From the NCBI GenBank assembly GCA_015060105.1, contig SUZD01000003.1:1-64000 (forward strand): 64,000 nucleotides of DNA, in the 5' to 3' direction. The notes under the pieces are model-generated. The model was not told where the DNA came from. It searched no databases and saw only the letters and a program-made list of their open reading frames with translations. The stretch comes from Rikenellaceae bacterium. GTDB lineage: Bacteria > Bacteroidota > Bacteroidia > Bacteroidales > Rikenellaceae. Both the position numbers and the translations under genes were made by a program. Shown in pieces: positions 1 to 8,570 of the stretch (the first letter of the stretch is position 1; each line of letters begins with the position of its first letter).

Positions 1-550
1 AGAAAGAGTTGCTTGCCAGGTCGATAGCGGCGCCAATTGCAGTTCCCTGTTTCGATACCATTGTGGGAGATATGCGCTCGACAAAGTTGCGGGCGGTGAG
101 GTAGTCCGAGGTAATAGGCAACTGAACATAGGCGTTGCCTGCAAAGACTATCAATCCCACACGGTCTTGATGCAGACCTTCGAGCAGGCGCGCGATAGAG
201 TATTTGGTGCGCTCCAAGCGATTGGGTGCAAAGTCCTCGGCCAACATCGAGTTCGACACATCGACTGCCAACATCAACTCGATACCTTCGCGTTTAACCT
301 CTTTGAGTTTGCTGCCAAATTGCGGGCGCGCAAGGGCGAATATCGAAAGCGTGAGTGTGAGTAGCAGTAGTGTGAATTTCAGATGGTTGCGGCGAACGGA
401 ACTGTCGGGCATAAGTTGTCGAACGGTTGCCGGAGTGCCGAAACGGGCGATGCGGCGACGAGTATCAATCAGCGCATAGACATAGACCGCAATCAACACG
501 GGTAGTGTCAATAGCAGAAGCAGTATATCGGGATTCTCGAAACGAAACAT
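1..550 (-). CDS. batB: BatB-like VWA-domain membrane protein (3' end cut by window)
   Basis: Translating the minus strand from the ATG at 548-550 gives an uninterrupted frame to the window edge, so the C-terminus is missing. The protein opens with a hydrophobic segment (about residues 7-27), has a second one near residues 60-75 ending in ALARPQ, then a von Willebrand A domain with the metal-site motif DVSNS and the strand VGLIVFAG. This is the layout of the second VWA protein (BatB) of Bacteroidota bat operons, anchored in the inner membrane with the VWA domain outside the bilayer. It starts 12 bases after the batA stop, so the two are co-transcribed. The molecular role of Bat proteins is unsettled; they are linked to aerotolerance/stress and are thought to work with the MoxR ATPase. 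The batA/batB naming rests on order and similarity only. Confidence 0.85.
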   Translation of the reverse strand, partial: MFRFENPDILLLLLTLPVLIAVYVYALIDTRRRIARFGTPATVRQLMPDSSVRRNHLKFTLLLLTLTLSIFALARPQFGSKLKEVKREGIELMLAVDVSNSMLAEDFAPNRLERTKYSIARLLEGLHQDRVGLIVFAGNAYVQLPITSDYLTARNFVERISPTMVSKQGTAIGAAIDLASNSF

Positions 551-562
551 AGTTGCACTTTT

Positions 563-1552
563 TTAGGGTAACTGTTTAAGCCACAAACGGCGCAGCAAAA
601 ATTCGGCAATCAACAACACAACCGCCCACCACAGATAGCGAGTGAATAGTTCGTGATACAGCGTGTATTCCGTTGTGTCGATTTCGGTGCGCTCCAACTT
701 GTTGATGCGGTCGTAAATCTCGGAGAGTTTATTCTCGTCGGTAGCACGGAAATATTCGCCACCTGTCATCTCGGCAATCTCGCGCAGGGCTTTCTCGTCA
801 ATCTCGACCTTCATCTTCTGATAGACCGTATTACCCCACATATCCATAGCGGGGTAGGATGCCATATCCATAGAGCCGACACCGATGGTATAGACCTTAA
901 TTCCGAGTGTCGCTGCAATTTCGGCGGCGGTAAGGGGTGCAATTTGACCGCTATTGTTCACACCATCGGTCAGCAGAATGATAACCTTACTTTTGGCATC
1001 GCTCTCTTTGAGTCGATTGACAGCCGTAGCGAGTCCGTTACCGATAGCTGTTCCGTCTTCGATGACACCGCTGCGAATTTGACCCATAAGGCTCAAAAGC
1101 GAGCTCTTGTCGGTTGTAAGCGGACTTTGAGTGAAACTCTCGCCTGCAAACACCACGATACCGATGCGGTCACTTGTGCGATCGACGATGAACTTCGAAG
1201 CCACTTGGCGTGCAGCACCAATGCGGTCGGGATTGAAATCTCGGGCGAGCATACTGCTCGATACGTCCATCGCCAAAACAATATCGATACCCTCGGTTGT
1301 GACATTGCTTCCTTTCTCGGTGCTTTGCGGGCGCGCCAATGCAACTATCATCAGTGAGATTGCACCCAAGCGCAAAACAAAAGGTATGTGACGAAGATAG
1401 TATTTTGCCGAACGGGTACTGCGGGGAATGGCGTCGGTGCTTGACATTCGCAGTGTCGCACCTCCTTTCAGCTGGTTATAGATATACCACGCCGCCAATG
1501 GTACAACGACCAATAGCAACCATAGTAATCGGGGATATGCAAATGTAATCAT
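563..1552 (-). CDS. batA: BatA-like VWA-domain membrane protein
   Basis: A 329-residue protein with two N-terminal hydrophobic segments (about 8-27 and 55-73), a VWA domain from about residue 88 with MIDAS motif D96-V-S98-S-S100, and a C-terminal membrane segment (about 305-322). Length and topology match BatA of Bacteroidota aerotolerance operons. The VWA domain probably binds a divalent cation and partner proteins of the MoxR/Bat complex at the inner membrane. It lies 12 bases after the TPR gene and 12 before batB, inside one minus-strand operon starting at moxR. No own promoter is seen. Start at 1552 is the first Met before the hydrophobic N-terminus. Confidence 0.9.
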   Translation of the reverse strand: MITFAYPRLLWLLLVVVPLAAWYIYNQLKGGATLRMSSTDAIPRSTRSAKYYLRHIPFVLRLGAISLMIVALARPQSTEKGSNVTTEGIDIVLAMDVSSSMLARDFNPDRIGAARQVASKFIVDRTSDRIGIVVFAGESFTQSPLTTDKSSLLSLMGQIRSGVIEDGTAIGNGLATAVNRLKESDAKSKVIILLTDGVNNSGQIAPLTAAEIAATLGIKVYTIGVGSMDMASYPAMDMWGNTVYQKMKVEIDEKALREIAEMTGGEYFRATDENKLSEIYDRINKLERTEIDTTEYTLYHELFTRYLWWAVVLLIAEFLLRRLWLKQLP

Positions 1553-1564
1553 TGTGTGCTTATT

Positions 1565-2410
1565 TTACCAGTTTTTGCCCGAACGACCAACCGCAACACC
1601 GCGTTGGCGGTCCATCTTGTCGCGTGTTTTATCCTCCTCGCCCTGAACGGCTTGCAAGAGTTGTTCGGCCTCTTGCTGACTCATACGAGGTTGAGGAGCA
1701 TTACCCTTCGGGGAGTTTTGAGGCTCCTCTTTGGGTTGATTGTTTTGGGGTTGTGGCTCCTTGTCGCCGTCGCCCTCTTGGTCCTTATTTTGTTGGTCTC
1801 GGTCGTCTTGCTTATCTTGTTGGTCCTGCTTATCCTGGTCGTTTTGCTGGTCCTTATTCTGGTCTTGATTTTGCTCCTTATTCTGCTCTTTGTTCTGCTC
1901 TTGTTGGTCTTGGTTTTGCTCCTGATTATCTTGCTGTTGCTGTTGTTGCTGTTGATGTTGGAGCATTTTCTGAGCATAGGCAAGGTTGAACTTGCACTCT
2001 ACGTCGTCGGGTTTTAGGCGCAGTGACGATTTGTACGCCTCGATAGCCTCCTCGAACTTGCGCTCGCCAAAGTAGGAGTTACCCATATTGAACAGCGCCT
2101 CGGCCTTTTGGTCTTCGGTGCGGAGACTGTCGGCGGCAATATTACCAAACAATTTGGCAGCGTCGGCGTGGCGTTGTTGTCGATAGAGCGCATCGCCGAG
2201 GTTGAACGTAGCCTCATAGAGCGCGTTATTCTGTTCGATAGCCTTGCGATATTGGACTTCGGCAGCCGAGAAATCGCCACTATCGTACTGCTCATTACCT
2301 TGACGGGCAGTGCGACGCTCGGGATATTTTTGTGCCAAGCACTCATCTGCCGAGAATAACGACATGGCGACAAGGCTCAATATTAGAACTATGTTTTTGA
2401 TACTTCTCAT
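1565..2410 (-). CDS. TPR protein of the bat operon with Gln/Asp/Glu/Asn-rich tail (BatC-like)
   Basis: A 281-residue protein. It has a signal peptide (about residues 1-26), tetratricopeptide repeats over about residues 38-145 (for example NALYEATFNLGDALYRQQR and AEALFNMGNSYFGERKFEEA), then roughly 90 residues that are almost only Q, D, E, N and K, starting with a run of eight Gln. The C-terminal ~30 residues regain normal composition. TPRs suggest a periplasmic scaffold for the Bat/MoxR complex. Its ATG overlaps the previous gene's stop by 4 bases, a sign of translational coupling. It matches BatC in domain type, but here it precedes batA rather than following batB, so the name is left open. 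Confidence 0.85.
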   Translation of the reverse strand: MRSIKNIVLILSLVAMSLFSADECLAQKYPERRTARQGNEQYDSGDFSAAEVQYRKAIEQNNALYEATFNLGDALYRQQRHADAAKLFGNIAADSLRTEDQKAEALFNMGNSYFGERKFEEAIEAYKSSLRLKPDDVECKFNLAYAQKMLQHQQQQQQQQDNQEQNQDQQEQNKEQNKEQNQDQNKDQQNDQDKQDQQDKQDDRDQQNKDQEGDGDKEPQPQNNQPKEEPQNSPKGNAPQPRMSQQEAEQLLQAVQGEEDKTRDKMDRQRGVAVGRSGKNW

Positions 2411-3381
2411 ACCTTCATCGCCTCCTTATATTCGTTATTTTCGTCATCGGGATTGACCTGTTTGGTATCCTCGACAAAGTAGTAAACGCCCGAGAACAGG
2501 CTTTCGTTTAGTTCATCATCGGGAGTGTGTTTGGCGAACTTCACAAAGTCGGCAGTCTGCAACAACTCGGTGAGCACGGCAAATTGTCGGGCGTCAATCG
2601 AGAGATCCTTTATGGCGGCAAGAATCTCGTCGGTGGTCATCTCCATAGCACTAACACCATAGCGACCATCGAGGTACTCGCGGAGAATCTCGGTCAAGCG
2701 TGTATAATATTGTTTGTGTCGGCCGTTTTGCCAGAGTTTTTGGTGTTGCAACTCGTTGAGTTCGTTGATGGCCTTGATGTGTGGCGGAATTGCGGGTTTA
2801 ACCTTGCCGAAAACGGGTTTATGCTTCACAAGGCGCACAATAACCCAGATGATAGCTCCGCACAGCAGCAGACCCACCAGACCCAAAGCAGCCCAGCCGC
2901 CCCACTCGCCAAACATCACGGGAATATTCTTAATCGGGCGAATGTCGTGAATGGTCATAGTGGCGGTGTCAATCTCGAAACTCGACACACGTAATAATAA
3001 GGTGTCGGGGCTATACAGCGTATCGACGATGTTCTTATCGAGGTAGAGTACGGGGTAGTCCGAAACCCGAAAGCTGCCCGCATTGAACGAGGTTATGGTG
3101 TAGCGTTTGGCGATTTGCATACGACGACCCTCGCTCGAAAGGGTATCGACCTCCGAGGACTCGACAATCTCGATGACGCCTCCTGCACGCTCGGTGTCTA
3201 TCTCGGGAAACATCACAACCTGCATCACATCTTTATCGACCTCTACACTGAGGGTCACTTGGTCGCCAATGCTGACACTATCGCGGTCGAGCGAGAGCGA
3301 TATCGAAGGACGACTGCTCTGCGCCGAAAGCGTAAGCGTTGCACTCAAAACGAGTGTGGCGAGTATGGATAGACGTTTCAT
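2407..3381 (-). CDS. BatD-like membrane protein of the bat operon
   Basis: A 324-residue protein with a signal peptide (about 1-20, cleavage after a SAQS-type site), a beta-rich extracytoplasmic part to about residue 150, one membrane helix (about 158-183), and a charged, helical cytoplasmic region ending near residue 300. The N-terminal part resembles BatD 'oxygen tolerance' domains (sequence SISLSLDRDSVSIGDQVTL). The part after the helix resembles the DUF4381-type domain seen in bat operons. It overlaps the DUF58 stop and the TPR start by 4 bases each. It probably links the extracytoplasmic VWA proteins to the cytoplasmic DUF58/MoxR proteins; that role is inferred. Confidence 0.75.
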   Translation of the reverse strand: MKRLSILATLVLSATLTLSAQSSRPSISLSLDRDSVSIGDQVTLSVEVDKDVMQVVMFPEIDTERAGGVIEIVESSEVDTLSSEGRRMQIAKRYTITSFNAGSFRVSDYPVLYLDKNIVDTLYSPDTLLLRVSSFEIDTATMTIHDIRPIKNIPVMFGEWGGWAALGLVGLLLCGAIIWVIVRLVKHKPVFGKVKPAIPPHIKAINELNELQHQKLWQNGRHKQYYTRLTEILREYLDGRYGVSAMEMTTDEILAAIKDLSIDARQFAVLTELLQTADFVKFAKHTPDDELNESLFSGVYYFVEDTKQVNPDDENNEYKEAMKV

Positions 3382-4259
3382 CGTTGTTTGAACAGTTTGA
3401 TAAGTTGGGTGACATAGTTATCCGCTGTGTCGATGTCGATGTTGTCGATACGATAGCGACGCAACAGGCGGCTTGTGGCCTCGTGGCGCTCGTCCCAAGC
3501 ACGAGTATAGTTCTCGCGCACCTTGCGGGAGCCTGTATCGACCCATACGGTGCGACCACTCTCGGCATCGCGCATCTCGACAAGGCCGACATCAGGCAAC
3601 TCGCGCTCGCGCAAATCCGCGATGCGAATTGCAACCAAGTCGTGTTTTCCTGCCGCAATTTTGAGCGTATCGTCCAACTCGGGATTGCTCTCGGCATTGT
3701 ACAGGAAGTCCGACAAGATGAAGGTGGTGCAACGCTTATGCAGCATATTTGTCAGTGCTTTGAGCGGAACGTCCAAGCGGGTGCCTGCGTCCTCGGCCTC
3801 GAAGCCGAGCAGGTGGCGGATAATTGTCAGAATATGTCCTTTGCCCTTCTTGGGCGGAATGTAGTGCTCAACCTTGTCGCTGAACATCAGACAGCCAACC
3901 TTATCGCCCGTCTGCACAGCCGAAAATGCCAGAACGGCGGCTATCTCGGCAATGACTTCACGTTTGATTTGTGGTGTCGAGCCGAAACTGTTGGAGGCAC
4001 TTACATCGACCAACAACATCATAGTCAGTTCGCGCTCCTCCTCGAAAATCTTGATATGGGGCTTGCGGGCACGGGCGGTAACGTTCCAATCAATGTCACG
4101 AACATCGTCGCCAAAGCGATACTCACGCACCTCGCTGAACGACATACCGCGTCCTCGGAAAGCACTATGGTACTTTCCTGCGAATATCTCGTTACTCAAG
4201 CCGCGACTCTTGATTTCGATTTTGCGGACTCGGGCAAGCAACTCTTTCTCGGATTGCAT
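3378..4259 (-). CDS. DUF58 domain protein (MoxR-associated)
   Basis: A 293-residue cytoplasmic protein with the DUF58 signature region (FRGRGMSFSEVREYRFGDD followed by VRDIDWNVTAR) at about residues 35-62 and a VWA-like fold after it (LLVDVSASNSFG, with a degenerate metal site). DUF58 proteins almost always sit beside MoxR AAA+ ATPases and are probably their substrates or adaptors. The gene is 11 bases after the moxR stop and overlaps the BatD-like gene by 4 bases. It lacks a signal peptide or membrane helix. Start at 4259 matches the usual family N-terminus. Confidence 0.9.
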   Translation of the reverse strand: MQSEKELLARVRKIEIKSRGLSNEIFAGKYHSAFRGRGMSFSEVREYRFGDDVRDIDWNVTARARKPHIKIFEEERELTMMLLVDVSASNSFGSTPQIKREVIAEIAAVLAFSAVQTGDKVGCLMFSDKVEHYIPPKKGKGHILTIIRHLLGFEAEDAGTRLDVPLKALTNMLHKRCTTFILSDFLYNAESNPELDDTLKIAAGKHDLVAIRIADLRERELPDVGLVEMRDAESGRTVWVDTGSRKVRENYTRAWDERHEATSRLLRRYRIDNIDIDTADNYVTQLIKLFKQR

Positions 4260-4270
4260 AGCCGGCTGGA

Positions 4271-5269
4271 TTAGGGAACGATTACGTTGTTCAAAATCTC
4301 GGTGATAATCTCCTCGGTGGTGATGTTCTCGGCCTCGGCCTCATACGTCAAACCGATACGGTGGCGAAGTACGTCGTGGCAGATAGCACGAACGTCCTCG
4401 GGAATCACATAACCGCGACGTTTGATGAAGGCGTAACTCTTGGCTGCCTTTGCCAACGAAATACTTGCACGGGGAGAGCCTCCGTAGCTGATAAGGTTCG
4501 AGAGTTTGCCCAATCCGTACTCGCCGGGCTCACGGGTGGCGAAGATAATATCGACAATGTATTTCTCGATTTTCTCGTCCATATAGACACTCGAAACAAC
4601 GCTGCGAGCGCGGACAATATCTTCGGGAGTGATAACCTTGTTGGGAGTGGGCATACCTTCGCCTGCGAGGTTCATACGAACAATGTCGCGCTCCTCTTGG
4701 CGTTTGGGGTATGTGATTTTGGCTTTCAGCATAAAACGGTCAACCTGCGCCTCGGGCAGAGGATATGTACCCTCTTGCTCTAACGGGTTTTGGGTAGCCA
4801 ATACCAAGAAAGGCTCGGGCAGACGGAAGGTCTGCTCTCCGATTGTTACTTGGCGCTCCTGCATCGCTTCGAGTAGCGCACTTTGCACCTTTGCCGGAGA
4901 ACGGTTAATCTCGTCGGCCAAAATGAAGTTGGCAAAAATAGGGCCCTTCTTAACGGAGAACTCTTCGTTGCGTTGCGAGTAGATAAGTGTACCGATAAGG
5001 TCGGCGGGCAGCAGGTCGGGCGTAAACTGAATACGGCTGAACTTGGCATCAATCGCTTTGGCAAGGGTGGTGATAGCGAGGGTCTTGGCAAGTCCCGGAA
5101 CGCCCTCCAACAGAATGTGACCTCCCGAAAGCAGGCCGATAAGCAGTGAATCAACCAGATGTTTTTGACCCACGATAACCTTGCTCATCTCCATATTGAG
5201 CGAATCAACGAACACGCTTTCGCGCTCGATAAGTGCATTTAACTCTTTGATATTGACAATTTCACTCAT
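4271..5269 (-). CDS. moxR: MoxR-family AAA+ ATPase
   Basis: First gene of the bat operon. The 332-residue protein carries Walker A (GVPGLAKT), Walker B with the MoxR feature ADEINRSP, and sensor motif LATQNPLEQEGTYPLPEAQ. MoxR ATPases act as chaperone-like remodellers, here probably of the DUF58/VWA Bat proteins. An upstream in-frame TTG at 5323 would begin inside the predicted promoter (TAAATTTG on the minus strand at 5321-5328), so the ATG at 5267-5269 (MSEIVNIKEL) is taken as the start. The promoter region is shared with the divergent uvrD gene. Confidence 0.93.
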   Translation of the reverse strand: MSEIVNIKELNALIERESVFVDSLNMEMSKVIVGQKHLVDSLLIGLLSGGHILLEGVPGLAKTLAITTLAKAIDAKFSRIQFTPDLLPADLIGTLIYSQRNEEFSVKKGPIFANFILADEINRSPAKVQSALLEAMQERQVTIGEQTFRLPEPFLVLATQNPLEQEGTYPLPEAQVDRFMLKAKITYPKRQEERDIVRMNLAGEGMPTPNKVITPEDIVRARSVVSSVYMDEKIEKYIVDIIFATREPGEYGLGKLSNLISYGGSPRASISLAKAAKSYAFIKRRGYVIPEDVRAICHDVLRHRIGLTYEAEAENITTEEIITEILNNVIVP

Positions 5270-5320
5270 ATCTTGTGTTTGTTTTGTTTGCTTTAATGCT
5301 ACCTTTAACGATATTAGATG

Positions 5321-5328
5321 CAAATTTA
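5321..5328 (-). promoter_or_regulatory. Promoter -7 box for the moxR-bat operon
   Basis: TAAATTTG on the minus strand fits the Bacteroidota TAnnTTTG consensus and lies about 50 bases before the moxR ATG. No clear -33 TTTG box is seen. Confidence 0.55.
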
Positions 5329-5423
5329 TTGTTTTTTTTTGGAAAAGATGCGTTTAAGTTCGCTTTTTGCCCATTGTTGAAAACTTTTCCGGGGTGTGTC
5401 ACGTTTTTGCAGAGTGGAAATAC

Positions 5424-5431
5424 TATCTTTG
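5424..5431 (+). promoter_or_regulatory. Promoter -7 box for uvrD-nth
   Basis: TATCTTTG, 20 bases upstream of the GTG start at 5452. It supports the short form of the helicase, because starts further upstream would lie before the transcript begins. Confidence 0.6.
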
Positions 5432-5451
5432 TACCTCCAAAAAACAGTATT

Positions 5452-7836
5452 GTGACAGACTTGCTTTCGACACTCAATCCCGCACAGCGTGAGGCTGTGG
5501 AAAACTTCGAAACGGCATCGCTTATCATTGCGGGCGCCGGCTCGGGTAAAACTCGTGTGCTAACATCGCGAATTGCCTATATGCTCCAAAAGGGCGTGGC
5601 TCCGCAATCTATTCTGGCTCTGACATTTACAAATAAAGCCGCCAGAGAGATGCGCGAGCGTATTGCGCTTGTGGCAGGACCCGAGGCAGGGCGTGTAGTG
5701 ATGGGTACTTTTCACTCCATTTTTCTGCGTATCCTGCGTGCCGAAGCCGACAAAATAGGGTTTGACCCAAACTTCACGATTTACGACACCTCCGACAGCG
5801 TTTCGCTTATCAAAAATATCATCAAAGAGATGAATCTCGCCGATGATGTCTATAAGCCCAAGAGTGTCTATGCGCGCATCTCCAATCTCAAAAACGAGTT
5901 GGTAACTCCGATGAAGTATGTGGAAGATGCAGTGTCGATGTCGGACGACCGCAAACGACAACAGCCTATGTTTGCCGAGATTTACAAACGCTATGCCGAA
6001 CGATGTAAGGCCAACAGCGCGATGGATTTCGACGATATGTTGCTCTATATGAACTTGTTGTTGCATACAAGGGCAGATGTGTTGGAGAAGTATCAACAGC
6101 AGTTCCGCTACATTTTGGTCGATGAGTATCAGGATACCAACTATGCGCAATACCGTATCGTAAAACTGCTTGGTAAGGCGCACGGCAGGGTGTGTGTCGT
6201 GGGCGACGATTCGCAGAGTATCTACTCGTTCCGAGGCGCCCGTATCGAGAATATTCAAGGTTTTAAAAGGGATTTTCCCAATGCTCAAATCTACAAGTTG
6301 GAGCAGAACTATCGTTCGACGCAGACCATTGTTAATGCAGCAAATAGCGTGATTGCGCACAATCCGCAACAGCGAGAGCTCAAAAAGGAGTGTTTCTCGA
6401 CAGCCGAGCAGGGTGATAAAATTCGTGTAATTCGTGGTTATACCGATATTGAGGAGGCGGAGTTGATAGCCGCGGATATTCGCTCGAAGGTGCGTGAGGG
6501 CGAGGGCTATGATAATTTTGCCATTCTATACCGAGTAAATGCCCGTTCGCGTGTAATCGAGGACGCGCTTCGCCGCAGGGATATCCCTTATGTAATCTAT
6601 CGAGGTCACTCGTTCTTCGACCGCAAAGAGGTGAAGGATTTGGTGGCGTATATGCGTCTGATTGTAAACCCCAAAGACGACGAGGCTCTCAAACGAATTA
6701 TCAACTTCCCAGCGCGAGGAATTGGCGATGTGAGTGTGCGCAAAGTTGAGGATTTCGCCAAGGCCAAAGGTCAAAGTATGTGGGAGGTGCTCGATACGAT
6801 GGATTACGAGCGAGCAAAGGATAAAGCGTTGGCCAAGAAGGTGTTGGTATTTACCGAACTTATCCGTGAATTGTCGAAACAACGTGGCGAAATGGACGTA
6901 TATGAGTTTGGTTTGCAGGTGGCGACGCGCTCGGGTCTGATTGCTGCTTACAAGAGCGAGGACGGCAAGGATAGTGATGCAGCGGTCGAGAATATCTACG
7001 AGGTGTTGAACTCTATTCAGCAGATGGCCGAGGAGCGACGAGCCGAGGCATTGGCCGAAGGTGTGGAGAGCCCCGAGGCTCTGACGCTCGAAGATTGGTT
7101 GCAGAATGTGGCTCTGATGAGCGATATGGATAGCCGTAATGCCGAAGATGATGACTCTCCCAAAGTGACGCTGATGACCATTCACTCGTCGAAGGGATTG
7201 GAGTTTGGCAGGGTCTATATTGCGGGTGTCGAGGAGGAGCAGTTCCCGGGCCCGAAAGCCGAGTTGGAGGGCACAATGGAGGAGGAGCGACGACTATTCT
7301 ATGTGGCGGTTACGCGTGCCAAGAAGGCGGCGGTGTTGTCGTACTGTGTGAGCCGCTTTGCTATGGGTCAGCAGATGTGGTGTCACCCAAGCCGATTTAT
7401 CGAGGAGATTGACGAAAGGTACATAAGTGGAGATGTAGAGGGCTTTCGCCGAGAAGTGTCGGCTGCTGTACAATCGCCTACGGGAGGATATGGTGCAAAT
7501 CGCCGTCCGATGCAGAGTGGTTGGGGCGGTCGTTCGACATATCAACAAACCCCAAAACCTGCGCCGCAACCACGCCCGACGGTTGTCGATAGCCGTTTCC
7601 AAAGAGTAGGCGTAAGACGCGCTACCGAAGAGGCGGTTGAAGCGGCTGCAACGGCCTTGCCGGCAAGTAGTTACCGCATCGGTCAAAAGGTTTGGCACGC
7701 CAAGTTTGGCGAGGGTGTGGTAACGGGCGTTGAGGCGATGGCTACCGATGTCAAAATAACCGTTAAATTTGCTGACGCAGCGGCCGGTCAGAAGGCGTTG
7801 TTGTCGAAGTTTGCAAAACTCAAAATCGTAGAATAA
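5452..7836 (+). CDS. UvrD/PcrA-type superfamily 1 DNA helicase
   Basis: A 794-residue 3'-5' DNA helicase of the UvrD/PcrA/Rep family, acting in nucleotide excision repair and removal of stalled or protein-bound forks. Visible motifs: Q motif LNPAQREAV, Walker A GAGSGKT, motif Ia FTNKAA, motif II DEYQDTN, motif III GDDSQSIY, motif IV YRVNARSR and motif VI VAVTRAKK. The C-terminal ~60 residues (KVWHAKFGEGVVTGVE) form the Tudor-like domain that lets PcrA/UvrD bind RNA polymerase. The GTG at 5452 is chosen because it precedes the conserved LLSTLNPAQ start and follows a promoter. An in-frame extension back to 5275 exists but is hydrophobic and unlike the family. nth begins at the next base. Confidence 0.93.
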   Translation: MTDLLSTLNPAQREAVENFETASLIIAGAGSGKTRVLTSRIAYMLQKGVAPQSILALTFTNKAAREMRERIALVAGPEAGRVVMGTFHSIFLRILRAEADKIGFDPNFTIYDTSDSVSLIKNIIKEMNLADDVYKPKSVYARISNLKNELVTPMKYVEDAVSMSDDRKRQQPMFAEIYKRYAERCKANSAMDFDDMLLYMNLLLHTRADVLEKYQQQFRYILVDEYQDTNYAQYRIVKLLGKAHGRVCVVGDDSQSIYSFRGARIENIQGFKRDFPNAQIYKLEQNYRSTQTIVNAANSVIAHNPQQRELKKECFSTAEQGDKIRVIRGYTDIEEAELIAADIRSKVREGEGYDNFAILYRVNARSRVIEDALRRRDIPYVIYRGHSFFDRKEVKDLVAYMRLIVNPKDDEALKRIINFPARGIGDVSVRKVEDFAKAKGQSMWEVLDTMDYERAKDKALAKKVLVFTELIRELSKQRGEMDVYEFGLQVATRSGLIAAYKSEDGKDSDAAVENIYEVLNSIQQMAEERRAEALAEGVESPEALTLEDWLQNVALMSDMDSRNAEDDDSPKVTLMTIHSSKGLEFGRVYIAGVEEEQFPGPKAELEGTMEEERRLFYVAVTRAKKAAVLSYCVSRFAMGQQMWCHPSRFIEEIDERYISGDVEGFRREVSAAVQSPTGGYGANRRPMQSGWGGRSTYQQTPKPAPQPRPTVVDSRFQRVGVRRATEEAVEAAATALPASSYRIGQKVWHAKFGEGVVTGVEAMATDVKITVKFADAAAGQKALLSKFAKLKIVE

Positions 7837-8490
7837 ATGCGCCGAACGGAGCGATATAGTGCAGTTATTGAGTGGTTTGAGCGGAATATGCCCAATCCCG
7901 AAACAGAGTTGAACTATTCGACCCCGTTTGAACTGCTTGTGGCGGTTATATTGTCGGCTCAATGTACCGACAAACGGGTCAATATGGTGACACCCCGTCT
8001 GTGGGAGCGTTTTGCTACGGCCGAGAGTATGGCCGAGGCGAGCGAGAGTGAGATTTTTGAGTATATTTCGAGCATATCTTATCCCAATAACAAGGCGCGC
8101 AATTTGGCGGCTATGGCGCGAATGTTGGTTGCCGATTTCGGAGGTGTGGTGCCGAGTAGTGTCGAGGAGTTACAAAGGTTGCCTGGTGTGGGGCGCAAGA
8201 CGGCCAATGTGGTGGCTTCGGTGCTCTATGGTTGCGAGGTTATGCCGGTCGATACGCATGTTTTCAGAGTGTCGGCGCGTATAGGTTTGACCGTTGGGGC
8301 CAAGACCCCGTTGCAGACCGAGGAGCAACTCACAAAGTATATCCCGTCGCACTTGTTGCCCAAAGCGCATCATTGGTTAATTCTTCACGGACGATATGTC
8401 TGCACCGCCCGAAACCCAAAGTGCGGAGAGTGCGGAATTGCAGAATGGTGTCGCAGCAGACGCCCCGAAAAAGGCGCACCCAAAGGGTGA
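7837..8490 (+). CDS. nth: Endonuclease III
   Basis: A 217-residue bifunctional DNA glycosylase/AP lyase that removes oxidised pyrimidines in base excision repair. The helix-hairpin-helix LQRLPGVGRKTANVV carries catalytic K121; the general-base Asp is D139 in PVDTHVFR. The C-terminal [4Fe-4S] cluster cysteines C189, C196, C199 and C205 show the classic C-X6-C-X2-C-X5-C spacing. Length matches the family. Its ATG directly follows the uvrD stop with no gap, so the two repair genes are translationally coupled in one operon. Confidence 0.97.
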   Translation: MRRTERYSAVIEWFERNMPNPETELNYSTPFELLVAVILSAQCTDKRVNMVTPRLWERFATAESMAEASESEIFEYISSISYPNNKARNLAAMARMLVADFGGVVPSSVEELQRLPGVGRKTANVVASVLYGCEVMPVDTHVFRVSARIGLTVGAKTPLQTEEQLTKYIPSHLLPKAHHWLILHGRYVCTARNPKCGECGIAEWCRSRRPEKGAPKG

Positions 8491-8538
8491 TTTTTCGGAA
8501 TTTGTACCAAAAATGGTGAATAATACGTTTTCTTTCCG

Positions 8539-8546
8539 TATCTTTG
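8539..8546 (+). promoter_or_regulatory. Promoter -7 box for the S41 protease gene
   Basis: TATCTTTG located 24 bases before the ATG at 8571. Confidence 0.55.
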
Positions 8547-8570
8547 TAATTCTTCAAATGGCGAAAACGT

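Noticed and set aside
1770..1960. Tandem-repeat or CRISPR-like array on the minus strand
   Set aside because: It is the Gln/Asp/Glu/Asn codon tract of the TPR protein, with no regular repeat-spacer spacing.
5275..5451. N-terminal extension of the UvrD-type helicase
   Set aside because: It precedes the promoter -7 box and contains hydrophobic sequence unlike the family; the GTG at 5452 fits better.
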